Positions 17,239-26,327 of a stretch of DNA of 64,000 nt are shown in pieces. Each line of letters begins with the position of its first letter. Position 1 is the stretch's first letter. Location of the stretch: contig DASSOG010000063.1 in the NCBI GenBank assembly GCA_035700805.1, positions 32,119-96,118 on the forward strand, in the 5' to 3' direction. This DNA is from JAGWRI01 sp035700805 (GTDB taxonomy: Bacteria > Gemmatimonadota > Gemmatimonadetes > Gemmatimonadales > Gemmatimonadaceae). Below the pieces are notes generated by a model that was not told the DNA's origin, did not search any database, and saw only the letters and a program-made list of their open reading frames with translations. The translations under genes and the position numbers were made by a program.

Positions 17239-20027
17239 AACGCCTCGACCTTCTCGGTGAGCTGCCGGCGCCGGGCGGTCCATTCCACCAGCTTGTCCCG
17301 CTCGCCCTGCACCACGGCCGCGGGCGCGCGGCTGGTGAACTTTTCGTTGGCCAGCCGGGCCTCCAGGGCGCCCATCTGCCTTTCAAGCTCCGCCAGTTCG
17401 GCGCGCAGGCGCGCGCACTCGTGCTCGACGTCGATGGCGCCGGCCAGGTGCAGGCACACCTCGGTGCCGTCCCGGAGGAACGCCGAGGCCACCGCGCCGG
17501 TCGGCGGGTGGCCGGCCAGGGTGAACGAGACGCGCGCCAGCCGCGCGAGCACGCCGCGCTCATCCTCGAACACGTCCGCCCTGGCGCCCGCGTCCGCGGG
17601 CACGATCGTGGCGTCCAGCGTCCTGGCGGGGGGAATGGCGTAGTCGGACCGGATCTGCCGGAGTTGCGACACCGCCTCCATCACGACCTCGAACTCCGCC
17701 GCGGCCGCGGCGGGCGCCGGCCCGGTGGCTGCCACGGTGGGCCAGGCCGCCTGCGTCAGCAGGGCGCCGTCGGGGCGGGAGGGCAGGCGCTGCCATATCG
17801 CTTCCGTAATGAACGGCACGATGGGGTGCAGCAGGCGAAGCGCCGAGTCAAAGGCGTGGACCAGCACGGCGCGCGCGGCCATGCCGTCGTCGCCCGCCTC
17901 CCCCAGCCGCCCCTTGACCGCCTCCACGTACCAGTCGGCCAGTTCGCTCCACACGAACCGGCGCGCCGTTTCGGCGTACTCGTTCAACCGCATTCCCTGA
18001 TAGCGCTGTTCGGGGCGCCAGCCGCGCTGGTCCACGCCCGGGAGGGGGTGCGTGGGACGCAGGGGACCAAGTGCCGCGTTGCACTCGGCGATCGCGGTGT
18101 CCAGCCGGGCCAGGATCCATGCATCGGCGCGTGAAAGCCGGCGTGCGTCGAGCGTGGCCAGGGCCGGCACCGGCGCGTCGCCCAGGTTGCCCAGCAGGAA
18201 GCGCGCGATGTTCCACAGCTTGGTGGCAAAGTTCCGTCCCGTGGCAAACGACCGCTCCAGGTCGTTGGGGTCGAGGATCACGTCGGCGCCCAGGCCCATG
18301 CCCGAGACCAGCGTCCAGCGCAGCGCGTCGGCCCCGTACATCCGGATCACGTCCATGGGATCGATGCCGTTGCCCAGCGACTTGGACATCTTGCGATGGC
18401 TCGTGTCGCGCACCGTGCCGTGCAGCAGCACGGTGTGAAAGGGCGCGCGCCCCTGGAATTCGTAGCCCGCCATGATCATGCGGGCCACCCAGAAGAACAG
18501 GATCTCGGGCGCCGTCGCCAGTACGTCGGTGGGGTAGAACGCCTGCAGGTCGGGCGCCTCGTCCGCGGGCCATCCCAGGGTGCTGATGGGCCAGAGCCAG
18601 CTCGAAAACCAGGTGTCCAGCACGTCCTCGTCCTGGCGCAGGCGACCGCCGCACTCGGGGCAGGTGGTGAGGTCCTCGCGACTGGCGAGCACGCGCACCG
18701 GGGAGCACGCGTCGCAATACCAGACGGGCACGCGATGCCCCCACCAGAGCTGTCGCGAGATGTTCCAGTCGCGGATGCCCTCCAGCCAGTTGACGTACAC
18801 GGCCTCCCACCGTTCCGGCAGGATGCGGATGGCGCCGTCGCGCACGGCCTGCAGGGCGGGGCGGGCCAGGGGTTCCATCTTTACGAACCACTGATCGCTC
18901 AGGCGCGGCTCCACCACGGTGCCGCAGCGGTAGCAGTGGCGCACGTTGTGCGTGTGCTGCTCCGTGCGCACCAGCGCGCCGGATTCGGTGAGCGCGGCCA
19001 CGATGCGCTTGCGGGCCTCAAAGCGGTCCAGCCCGGCCAGCCACTCCGGCACGCGGCCTTCGGCGTCGGCGCCGGCGTTCACGTGCGCCGTCTCGTCAAT
19101 GACCACCGGCATGGCCAGGTGGTGGCGACGTCCCACCTCAAAGTCGTTGGGGTCGTGGGCCGGGGTGATCTTCACCACGCCCGTGCCGAATGCGGGGTCC
19201 GCGTATTCGTCGGCAATCACCGGGATGTCGCGGTCCACGATGGGCAGCCGCACGCTGCGCCCCACCAGGTCGCGATACCGGTCATCCGCCGGGTTCACCG
19301 CAACGGCCACGTCGCCGAGCATGGTCTCGGGGCGCGTGGTCGCCACCGTGAGCCGCCGCGTCGGGTCATCGGATACGGGGTATGCCACGTGCCAGAGCGT
19401 GCCTGGTTCCTCCTGGAATTCGGCCTCCTCGTCGCTGAGCGAGGTGAGGCAGCGCGGGCACCAGTGGATCACGCGGTGGCCGCGGTAGATCAGGCCCTTG
19501 TCGAACAGGCGCACGAATGCCTCGCGCACGCCGCGCGAGAGCTCGGGGCTGAAGGTGTACGCGGTGCGCGTCCAGTCGGCGGAGCACCCCAGCGCCTCCA
19601 ACTGCTTGAGGATGACGCCACCAGTCTGCTCCACGAACTGTTCGGTGCGCCGCACGAACGCCTCGCGCCCCAGGTCGAAGCGGGATTTCCCCTCGGCCGT
19701 GAGCTGCTTTTCCACCACGTTCTGCGTGGCGATGCCCGCGTGGTCGGTGCCCGGCACCCAGAGCGCCTCGGTGCCGGCCTGCATGCGCGCCCACCGCGTG
19801 ATCACGTCCTGCACGGTGTTGTTCAGCCCGTGCCCCACATGCAGGACGGCCGTGACGTTGGGCGGCGGCATGAGCACGGTGAACGGCTCTTCGGAGCCGC
19901 CGGCGCGCGTGGACGATGCGGCGGGCGCCGAAAAGGCCCCCGCCTCGCGCCAGCGGCGGTAGGTGGCCGCCTCGGTCTCGGCGTGGTCGTAACGGTCGGG
20001 AAGTTCTGTGGTATTCGAGCGGGCCAT
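17226..20027 (-). CDS. valS: Valyl-tRNA synthetase
   Basis: Class I synthetase charging tRNA(Val), 933 residues, the usual length. HIGH-type motif appears as PNVTAVLHVGHGLNN (about 55-69, HVGH) and the KMSKS loop as HRKMSKSLGNGID (about 545-557). The CP1 editing domain lies between, and the C-terminus has the anticodon-binding domain plus a coiled-coil arm (about 865-930). First gene of the minus-strand run towards purH. Start ATG 20027; no strong ribosome site. A TTAAGTTA patch about 40 bases upstream (20065-20075) may be part of its promoter. Confidence 0.97.
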   Translation of the reverse strand: MARSNTTELPDRYDHAETEAATYRRWREAGAFSAPAASSTRAGGSEEPFTVLMPPPNVTAVLHVGHGLNNTVQDVITRWARMQAGTEALWVPGTDHAGIATQNVVEKQLTAEGKSRFDLGREAFVRRTEQFVEQTGGVILKQLEALGCSADWTRTAYTFSPELSRGVREAFVRLFDKGLIYRGHRVIHWCPRCLTSLSDEEAEFQEEPGTLWHVAYPVSDDPTRRLTVATTRPETMLGDVAVAVNPADDRYRDLVGRSVRLPIVDRDIPVIADEYADPAFGTGVVKITPAHDPNDFEVGRRHHLAMPVVIDETAHVNAGADAEGRVPEWLAGLDRFEARKRIVAALTESGALVRTEQHTHNVRHCYRCGTVVEPRLSDQWFVKMEPLARPALQAVRDGAIRILPERWEAVYVNWLEGIRDWNISRQLWWGHRVPVWYCDACSPVRVLASREDLTTCPECGGRLRQDEDVLDTWFSSWLWPISTLGWPADEAPDLQAFYPTDVLATAPEILFFWVARMIMAGYEFQGRAPFHTVLLHGTVRDTSHRKMSKSLGNGIDPMDVIRMYGADALRWTLVSGMGLGADVILDPNDLERSFATGRNFATKLWNIARFLLGNLGDAPVPALATLDARRLSRADAWILARLDTAIAECNAALGPLRPTHPLPGVDQRGWRPEQRYQGMRLNEYAETARRFVWSELADWYVEAVKGRLGEAGDDGMAARAVLVHAFDSALRLLHPIVPFITEAIWQRLPSRPDGALLTQAAWPTVAATGPAPAAAAAEFEVVMEAVSQLRQIRSDYAIPPARTLDATIVPADAGARADVFEDERGVLARLARVSFTLAGHPPTGAVASAFLRDGTEVCLHLAGAIDVEHECARLRAELAELERQMGALEARLANEKFTSRAPAAVVQGERDKLVEWTARRRQLTEKVEALCGG

Positions 20028-20078
20028 CGGGGCGCGGGGCGGGAGTCGTGACTGGAAACCCGTAACTTAATGTTCCGG

Positions 20079-20585
20079 CTACGCCGGGGTGGGCCTCCAC
20101 GCGTGTTCGTTCACCCCCAGGCGTGTCACCACGCGCCGTACCCCGGGAACACCGCCCGCCACGGTGGCCGCGTAGCTGACTTCGCGTTCCGCATCCACGT
20201 GTCCCGAGAGCTCGACGGTGCCGTCCGGGCCCACATCGATGTCAATGGGCCGCGCGACAAGCGTGGGGTCGTTCTGGAATGCGGCCAGGACGCGCTCACC
20301 CAGTTCATCGTCGGCGTCCGCATCGGCGTCAGCGTCGTCGTCGGAATCATCCCAGTCGTCCTCGAACGCCAGCGCGGGATCGGGGGCGTGGTCCGGCAAG
20401 GCTTCGTCCGGCGCGGCGTCGTCGTCCACGGCTGCGTCCCGCAGCCGGCCGAGAATGCCCTGCACGCCCCCGAACACCTGGGCCAGGGCCAGGCCGGCGA
20501 TGAATCCCGCGGCCCCGCCCGCGATGGCACTGGTGATTCGGGAGGCTGGGGACGAGCGGCGCGAGTGCGCCGGATGCGAAGACAT
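20079..20585 (-). CDS. BON-domain protein with acidic linker
   Basis: 168 residues from ATG 20585. Order: a Ser/Arg start, one glycine-rich membrane segment (ITSAIAGGAAGFIAGLALAQVFGGV, about 17-41), a very acidic linker with repeated Asp-Ala (about 73-91), and a C-terminal BON domain (about 92-160) with DIDVGPDGTVELSGHV, the signature strand-turn of the fold. BON domains bind membranes or surfaces in periplasmic and cytoplasmic stress proteins (OsmY type). No partner is evident. A 51-residue membrane protein is divergent from 20701; the 115-base gap between them should hold both promoters, but no clear hexamers were seen. Confidence 0.7.
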   Translation of the reverse strand: MSSHPAHSRRSSPASRITSAIAGGAAGFIAGLALAQVFGGVQGILGRLRDAAVDDDAAPDEALPDHAPDPALAFEDDWDDSDDDADADADADDELGERVLAAFQNDPTLVARPIDIDVGPDGTVELSGHVDAEREVSYAATVAGGVPGVRRVVTRLGVNEHAWRPTPA

Positions 20586-20700
20586 GAGACCGGACCGTGG
20601 CGGAAGGTATCCGGTAACGATAACTTGGAAGCTGGCGTTCAGCGACCGGATCCACTGGACGACCGCGCGACGAGCCGTTCCGATCCCCCACAGGCCACCG

Positions 20701-20856
20701 ATGCGTGTTTCGCGGCTGTACAAGAAGGAAGCGGAGGTCGAGACCGAGGTCATCCCGGCCCCGCGCATCGTGCTCTGGCTGGTGATCGGGCTCCTCATCC
20801 TGGCGGGCATTGCGCTGTACTTCCGGTACGGCAGCTACCTGACGCCACTTCTCTGA
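20701..20856 (+). CDS. Small single-span membrane protein
   Basis: 51 residues, ATG 20701. A charged N-terminus (RLYKKEAEVETE) is followed by one strong membrane span (IVLWLVIGLLILAGIALYF, about 24-42) and a short C-terminal tail. It ends 14 bases before thrS and is on the same strand, so it is probably co-transcribed with it. No family is recognised. The reading frame has G/C-biased third positions and a plausible topology, which supports its being real despite its size. Confidence 0.5.
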   Translation: MRVSRLYKKEAEVETEVIPAPRIVLWLVIGLLILAGIALYFRYGSYLTPLL

Positions 20857-20870
20857 ACCGTTCTGACACG

Positions 20871-22808
20871 ATGATCGATGGGCCATCGGACATGCTGACG
20901 CTCACGCTGCCCGACGGCGCGACACGCGAAGTCGCGCCCGGTACGCTTCCTGCCACCGTCGTGAAGTCCATTGGCGAAGGGTTGTTCCGCGCGGCGCTCG
21001 CCGTGCAGGTGAACGGCCAGATCCAGGACCTCATGACGCCGCTGCGCCAGGGAGGGGACTTCCGCGTCCTCACCAGCCGCGACGCCGCGGCGCTGGACGT
21101 GCTGCGGCACTCGTCCGCGCACCTGCTGGCCACCGCGGTGCGCCGCATCCGCCCGGATGCGAAGATCGGCTTTGGCCCGGCCATCGAGGACGGGTTCTAC
21201 TACGACTTCGAGGTCGAGCGGCCGTTCACCCCCGAAGACCTGGCGCGGTTCGAGGAGGAGATGGCGACGGTCGCCAAGGAGAAGCTCCCGTTCGTGCGCG
21301 CCGAGGTATCGCGCGCGGAGGCACAGCGGGTGTTTGCCGACGACCCGCTCAAGCTGGAACGCCTGGCCGAGCTGGGCGACGATGAGGTGATCTCCACGTA
21401 CACCGACGGGCCATTCGTGGATCTCTGTCGCGGCCCGCACGTGCCCGACACGGGCTACCTGAAGCATTTCAAGCTGCTGCACACCGCCGGCGCGTACTGG
21501 CGTGGCGACGTGAAGCGCCAGATGCTGCAGCGCATTTACGGCACCGCGTGGTTCCGCCGGGAAGACCTGGACGCCTACCTGCATCGCATAGAGGAAGCGC
21601 GCAAGCGCGACCACCGCGTGGTGGGCAAGCAGCTCGACCTGTTCATGTTCCATCACTTCAGTCCGGGGTCGGTGTTCTGGACCGAGCGCGGCACCACGAT
21701 CTTCAACGAGCTGGTGGGGTACGTCCGCGAACTGCAGCGCGAGAAGTTCCAGGAAGTGCGCACGCCGGTGCTCTACAACAAGGGCCTGTGGGAGATCTCG
21801 GGACACTGGGGCAAGTACCGCGAAAACATGTTCCTGGTGTACAACAACGAGACGCAGGAGCATGACACCTCGCTCAAGCCCATGAATTGCCCCTCGCACT
21901 ACATGCTGTACCTGGGGCACAAGCACTCCTACCGCGAACTGCCGCTGCGCCTGGCCACCTTCGACACGCTGCACCGCAATGAAGTGACGGGGGCGCTGTC
22001 GGGCCTCACGCGCGTCCGGCAGTTCCACCAGGACGACTGCCACATCTTCCTGCGCGAAGACCAGATTGCCGAGGAAGTGCGGTTCCTGGCGCAGTTCATC
22101 GTGGATTTCTACAAGACCTTCGGGCTGCAGCCCACTGTGCGCTTTGCCACGCGTCCCGAGGTCCGCATTGGCGACGACGCGCTCTGGGATCGCGCGGAGG
22201 CGGGGCTGAAGTCCGCGCTGGAAGCCACCGGCATGGCCTACGAGCTGAAGCCCGGCGATGGCGCGTTCTACGGGCCCAAGATCGACTTCGACGTCACCGA
22301 CTCACTGGGTCGCCTGTGGCAGTTGGGCACCATCCAGCTCGACTACAACGCGCCGGAGCGCTTTGACCTGGAGTACGTGGGCGAGGACAACACCATGCAC
22401 CGGCCCGTGGTGATCCACCGCGCCGTGAGCGGCAGCTTTGAGCGGTTCATCGCCATCCTCATCGAGCACTTTGCCGGCGCGTTCCCGGTGTGGCTGGCGC
22501 CCGAGCAGGTGCGCGTGCTTCCGATCACCGACGAAGTGGCCGGCGTGGCCGGGGACATCGTGCGCCGCATGCGGGACGCGGGCATCCGCGCGCACCTGGA
22601 TGACCGGAAGGAGACGCTGAACTATCGCATCCGCGACGGCGAGGTGATGAAGGTGCCGTACATGGCGGTGGTGGGAAAGCGCGAGGCCGAGTCCGACGCG
22701 GTGGCGGTACGCGTGCGGGGCGAGGGCAAGAAGCAGGAAGTGGTGCCGGTGGCCGACTTCATCGAACGCGTCCGCACGGAGGCGGCCCAGCGCGCGCTGG
22801 CGCCGTAA
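20871..22808 (+). CDS. thrS: Threonyl-tRNA synthetase
   Basis: Class II synthetase for tRNA(Thr), 645 residues, the normal length. Domains: TGS (about 5-68, TLTLPDGATREV), the HxxxH editing domain (HSSAHLLATAVRR, about 80-92), the catalytic core with LKPMNCPSHYMLY (Cys zinc ligand), HRNEVTGALSGLTRVRQFHQDD (motif 2) and RPVVIHRAVSGSFERFI (motif 3), and a C-terminal anticodon-binding domain from about 540. Starts at ATG 20871; a second in-frame ATG at 20892 is possible and has the more typical N-terminus. The small membrane protein lies just upstream. Confidence 0.97.
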   Translation: MIDGPSDMLTLTLPDGATREVAPGTLPATVVKSIGEGLFRAALAVQVNGQIQDLMTPLRQGGDFRVLTSRDAAALDVLRHSSAHLLATAVRRIRPDAKIGFGPAIEDGFYYDFEVERPFTPEDLARFEEEMATVAKEKLPFVRAEVSRAEAQRVFADDPLKLERLAELGDDEVISTYTDGPFVDLCRGPHVPDTGYLKHFKLLHTAGAYWRGDVKRQMLQRIYGTAWFRREDLDAYLHRIEEARKRDHRVVGKQLDLFMFHHFSPGSVFWTERGTTIFNELVGYVRELQREKFQEVRTPVLYNKGLWEISGHWGKYRENMFLVYNNETQEHDTSLKPMNCPSHYMLYLGHKHSYRELPLRLATFDTLHRNEVTGALSGLTRVRQFHQDDCHIFLREDQIAEEVRFLAQFIVDFYKTFGLQPTVRFATRPEVRIGDDALWDRAEAGLKSALEATGMAYELKPGDGAFYGPKIDFDVTDSLGRLWQLGTIQLDYNAPERFDLEYVGEDNTMHRPVVIHRAVSGSFERFIAILIEHFAGAFPVWLAPEQVRVLPITDEVAGVAGDIVRRMRDAGIRAHLDDRKETLNYRIRDGEVMKVPYMAVVGKREAESDAVAVRVRGEGKKQEVVPVADFIERVRTEAAQRALAP

Positions 22809-22858
22809 GCGTGCGGCAGCTTTTCCGGCGCCCCACTGTCCCCTAGCTTTCAGGTATC

Positions 22859-24067
22859 ATGGCTGACCCAACGCGCGTTCCCGTCATCGTCTCCGCCGCC
22901 CGCACTCCCATCGGCAAGTTCATGGGCGGCCTCTCCCCACTCTCTGCGCCCGAACTCGGCGCCGTGGCCATCAAGGCGGCCGTCGAGCGATCCGGGGTGC
23001 CGGCCGCCGAGGTGCAGGATGTGATCATGGGGAACGTGATCCAGGGTGGGGTGGGGCAGGCGCCGGCTCGGCAGGCGCAGCTCAAGGCGGGCATTCCCGC
23101 CAGCGTCACCGCGCTCACGGTGAACAAGGTGTGCGGGTCGGGGCTCTACGCCGTCGCGCTGGCCGCGCAGGCCATCAAGGCCGGGGACCGCGAGGTGGTG
23201 GTGGCCGGCGGTCAGGAGTCCATGTCCAACGCCCCCTTCTATGTATATGGCATGCGCGGCGGCGTGAAGCTGGGCGACCAGCAGATGGTGGATGGCATGA
23301 TCCGCGATGGCCTCTGGTGCGCGGCGTGCGACATCCACATGGGTGGGCACGCCGAGTACACCGCGAAGAAGGCCAGGCTGACGCGCGCCATGCAGGATCA
23401 GTTTGCGGCGGAGTCGCACCACAAGGCCGTGGCCGCCATCGACGGTGGAAAGTTCAAGGCCGAGATCGCGCCGGTGAGCGTGCCGGGTCGCAAGGGGCCC
23501 ACCGTAGTGGACACCGACGAGCAGCCGCGGCGCGATACCACGGTCGAGGCGCTGGGCAAGCTGCGTCCGGCGTTCGGCGCCAGGGACGCCAGGCCTGATG
23601 AGCTGAGCGTGACGGCGGGGAACGCGTCGAGCCTGAACGACGGCGGCGCGGCCCTGGTGGTCACGTCGCAGGCGTACGCCAAGGCCCACGGACTCACGGT
23701 GATGGCGCGCATCGATGCGTACGCCACCGGCGCGGTGGAGCCCCGTGAGCTGTTCTTCGCGCCGATCCTCGCGGTGAAGAACCTCATGAAGAAGTCCGGC
23801 ACAAAGATCGGCGACTACGAACTGGTGGAGGCCAACGAGGCCTTTGCCGCGCAGGCGCTGGCCGACGGCGCGGAGCTGGGCTGGGACTGGAGCCGCGTGA
23901 ACGTGAATGGCGGCGCCATCGCGCTGGGGCACCCGCTGGGAGCGAGCGGCGCCCGCATCCTCACCACGCTCCTGTTCGCCATGCAGGCTCGCAACGTACA
24001 CACCGGACTCGCCACGCTGTGCCTGGGTGGCGGGGATGCGGTGGCCCTCAGTGTCACCAGGGAGTGA
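22859..24067 (+). CDS. Acetyl-CoA C-acetyltransferase (thiolase)
   Basis: Condenses or cleaves acetoacetyl-CoA. 402 residues. The nucleophilic Cys is in NKVCGSGLYAVAL (about 88-100), the His in GGAIALGHPLGASGARI (about 345-361) and the second Cys in TLCLGGGDAVAL (about 385-396), where the common CIGGG is CLGGG. Together with hydroxyacyl-CoA dehydrogenase (25479) and acyl-CoA dehydrogenase (26328) it makes a short-chain acyl-CoA set. It could serve degradation or biosynthesis (for example polyhydroxybutyrate), which sequence alone does not decide. Confidence 0.95.
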   Translation: MADPTRVPVIVSAARTPIGKFMGGLSPLSAPELGAVAIKAAVERSGVPAAEVQDVIMGNVIQGGVGQAPARQAQLKAGIPASVTALTVNKVCGSGLYAVALAAQAIKAGDREVVVAGGQESMSNAPFYVYGMRGGVKLGDQQMVDGMIRDGLWCAACDIHMGGHAEYTAKKARLTRAMQDQFAAESHHKAVAAIDGGKFKAEIAPVSVPGRKGPTVVDTDEQPRRDTTVEALGKLRPAFGARDARPDELSVTAGNASSLNDGGAALVVTSQAYAKAHGLTVMARIDAYATGAVEPRELFFAPILAVKNLMKKSGTKIGDYELVEANEAFAAQALADGAELGWDWSRVNVNGGAIALGHPLGASGARILTTLLFAMQARNVHTGLATLCLGGGDAVALSVTRE

Positions 24068-24071
24068 GATC

Positions 24072-24617
24072 ATGAAGACCGCCGTCCTCGTTGACAACCG
24101 CCGCCTCGCGCTGCTGGGCACGGTCGGCTTTGCGCTGGCCCTGGCCGCCGCGGCGCAGGTGTCCATTCCGCTGCCGGGCACGCCCGTTCCCCTCAGCCTC
24201 GAACCGCTGCTCGTGGTGATCGCGGGCCTGATGCTCGGCCCGGTGTACGGCGCGGCCAGCATGGCGCTGTACCTGGCCGCCGGGGCTATGGGACTTCCCG
24301 TATTTGCTCCCATGGGGGCGCCCGGGGTGCTGCGGCTGGTGGGGCCGACGGGCGGCTACCTGCTGGCCTATCCCGTGGCCGCGTACGCCGCGGGCTTCCT
24401 GGCCTTGCGGCTGCGCGGGTTTGGCGGGCGCGCGCTGGCGGCGGGTGCTGGCGTGCTCGTGCTGTATGTGGGAGGGCTGGCCCAACTGGCCGTGCTCACC
24501 GGCAGCCTGACGCGCGCCGTGCTCTGGGGAGTGGTGCCGTTCGCCGCGGCCGACGCGGTCAAGGCGCTCATCGCCGCGGCCGTGACGCGTTCGCCGGTGA
24601 CCGCGCGCGGGCGGTGA
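24072..24617 (+). CDS. bioY: BioY family biotin transporter
   Basis: 181-residue S-component for biotin uptake, with about six membrane spans and the BioY features PVPLSLEPLLVVIAGLMLGP (about 38-57) and LVGPTGGYLLAYPVAA (about 91-106). An AGGGAGTG ribosome site precedes ATG 24072, four bases after the thiolase. No EcfA/EcfT genes are adjacent, so it either works alone, as described for some BioY proteins, or with a shared module elsewhere. Biotin would serve acyl-CoA carboxylases. It overlaps the next gene by four bases. Confidence 0.92.
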   Translation: MKTAVLVDNRRLALLGTVGFALALAAAAQVSIPLPGTPVPLSLEPLLVVIAGLMLGPVYGAASMALYLAAGAMGLPVFAPMGAPGVLRLVGPTGGYLLAYPVAAYAAGFLALRLRGFGGRALAAGAGVLVLYVGGLAQLAVLTGSLTRAVLWGVVPFAAADAVKALIAAAVTRSPVTARGR

Positions 24618-25477
24618 CCCGCCTGAACCTCCTCATCGCGCCCAGCGGCGCGGTGCGGGCGGCATGGCGCATCCTGGTGTTCGTCGCGGTGTTCCTGGGC
24701 TCGGTGGTCCTGTTGGCCGCGCTGTTCAACCCGGTGTTGACCGCCGTCGCGGGATTCACCGGCGGGCCCGTGTTCGGGAATTCCCTGGTGCTGCTGCTTG
24801 GCGCCCTCGTGGCGACCGCCGTGTGTACGCGCGCCCTGGACCGGACGGGATGGAGCGCCGTGTGGATGGGGCGCGGGGCGGCGCGCCCGCGCGCGCTGTC
24901 TGAGGGGTTGCTGCTGGGCGCGCTCGCCATCGGGGTGCCGTGCCTGGTGCTGGTGACCGTCGGCCGGCTGGGCTTTGCGAGTTCACCAAAGGGATCCTGG
25001 TGGGGCTATGCGGCGCGGATGGCCGTGATCCTGCTGCCGGCGGCGCTGTTTGAGGAAGTGCTGACGCGCGGCTACCTGCTGGCCGTGCTCCGCGAGTCCA
25101 TCGGGTGGCGGTCGGCCCTGGTGGTAACCAGCCTCCTGTTCGGGCTGCTGCACACCTTGAACGCGGGCGCCACCGTCCAGACCATCAGTGTGGTCATCCT
25201 GGCGGGGGTGTTCCTGGGGGGAATCGTCCTGCTGACCGGGAGCGTGTATGCGGCGTGGATGGCGCACTTCGGGTGGAACTGGTGCATGGCCGCCCTGCTG
25301 CATTCATCGGTGAGCGGAATCGCGTTCCATACGCCAAATTACAGGCTGATCGACACCGGTCCTGCCTGGCTGACGGGTGGTGCGTGGGGTCCTGAGGGCG
25401 GGGCGGCAGCGGCCGTGGGGCTCCTGGCGGGTCTGGCGTATCTCAATGCGCGACGCGTACGTCGCGAGGAGTCATAG
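24614..25477 (+). CDS. CPBP family intramembrane metal-type protease
   Basis: 287 residues, GTG 24614 overlapping bioY by four bases. About eight membrane spans. The three CPBP motifs are present: FEEVLTRGYLL (about 155, Glu-Glu), FGLLHTLNAG (about 180, His) and MAHFGWNWCMA (about 220, His and Asn). These are the catalytic residues of the Rce1/CAAX-like (PF02517) intramembrane proteases. Substrate is unknown; in bacteria such proteins are often linked to immunity to peptides or to membrane-protein processing. Context gives no clear partner. Confidence 0.88.
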   Translation: MTRLNLLIAPSGAVRAAWRILVFVAVFLGSVVLLAALFNPVLTAVAGFTGGPVFGNSLVLLLGALVATAVCTRALDRTGWSAVWMGRGAARPRALSEGLLLGALAIGVPCLVLVTVGRLGFASSPKGSWWGYAARMAVILLPAALFEEVLTRGYLLAVLRESIGWRSALVVTSLLFGLLHTLNAGATVQTISVVILAGVFLGGIVLLTGSVYAAWMAHFGWNWCMAALLHSSVSGIAFHTPNYRLIDTGPAWLTGGAWGPEGGAAAAVGLLAGLAYLNARRVRREES

Positions 25478-25478
25478 C

Positions 25479-26324
25479 ATGACCGAACGGATTGCCGTGC
25501 TCGGCGCGGGGCAGATGGGCAATGGCATTGCCCATGTGTTCGCCCAGGCCGGCTACCCGGTGTCCATGATCGATATCTCCCAGGCCGCGCTGGCCAAGGG
25601 GCGCGAGACCATCAGCAGGAACCTGGATCGCCAGGTGAAGAAGGGCACCCTCCAGCCGGCGGACAAGGACGCGACCCTGGCGCGCATTGCGGATAAGGAT
25701 TCGCTGGACGGGGTCCGCGACGCCACGCTGGTAATCGAGGCGGTGACCGAGAACCGCGAGCTCAAGGCGAAGATCTTTGCCGACCTGGACGCCAAGGCGC
25801 CGGCCGGCGCCATCCTGGCCTCCAATACCAGTTCCATCTCCATCACCGAGATCGCGGCGCGCACCGCGCGCCCCGAGGCCGTCATCGGCATGCACTTCAT
25901 GAACCCGGTGCCGGTGATGCAACTGGTGGAAGTGATCCGGGGCATTGCCACCAGCGACGCCACCACCACGCGCGTGCTGGAGCTCAGCCGGGCGGTGGGG
26001 AAGACGCCGGTGGAGGTGAACGACTACCCCGGCTTCATTGCCAACCGGGTGCTGATGCCGATGATCAACGAGGCGGTGCAATGTCTCATGGAAGGCGTGG
26101 GCACCGCGGAAGCCATTGACACGGTGATGAAGCTCGGCATGAACCACCCCATGGGCCCGCTCACCCTGGCCGACTTCATCGGGCTCGACACGTGCCTGGC
26201 GATCCTCGAGGTGATGCACGCCGGGCTCGGCGACCCGAAGTACCGGCCCTGTCCGCTGTTGCGCAAGTACGTGGCAGCCGGGTGGCTGGGGCGCAAGTCC
26301 GGCCGCGGCTTTTATCAGTACTGA
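25479..26324 (+). CDS. hbd: 3-hydroxybutyryl-CoA dehydrogenase
   Basis: NAD-dependent oxidation of 3-hydroxyacyl-CoA. 281 residues, ATG 25479 with a GAGGAG ribosome site. Rossmann motif VLGAGQMGNGIAHVFA (6-21), catalytic His in GMHFMNPVPVMQLVEVI (about 138-154), Asn in the NRVLMPMINEA region (about 187-197), and the C-terminal domain ending GRKSGRGFYQY, typical of the family. Directly followed (three bases) by an acyl-CoA dehydrogenase, so the two are one transcription unit. Confidence 0.95.
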   Translation: MTERIAVLGAGQMGNGIAHVFAQAGYPVSMIDISQAALAKGRETISRNLDRQVKKGTLQPADKDATLARIADKDSLDGVRDATLVIEAVTENRELKAKIFADLDAKAPAGAILASNTSSISITEIAARTARPEAVIGMHFMNPVPVMQLVEVIRGIATSDATTTRVLELSRAVGKTPVEVNDYPGFIANRVLMPMINEAVQCLMEGVGTAEAIDTVMKLGMNHPMGPLTLADFIGLDTCLAILEVMHAGLGDPKYRPCPLLRKYVAAGWLGRKSGRGFYQY

Positions 26325-26327
26325 TTC

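Noticed and set aside
18396..20051. 551-codon plus-strand frame opposite valS
   Set aside because: Antisense shadow of valS; His/Arg-rich translation without any family match.
22809..22858. Terminator between thrS and the thiolase gene
   Set aside because: No stable stem in the 50 bases; a run of four T only.
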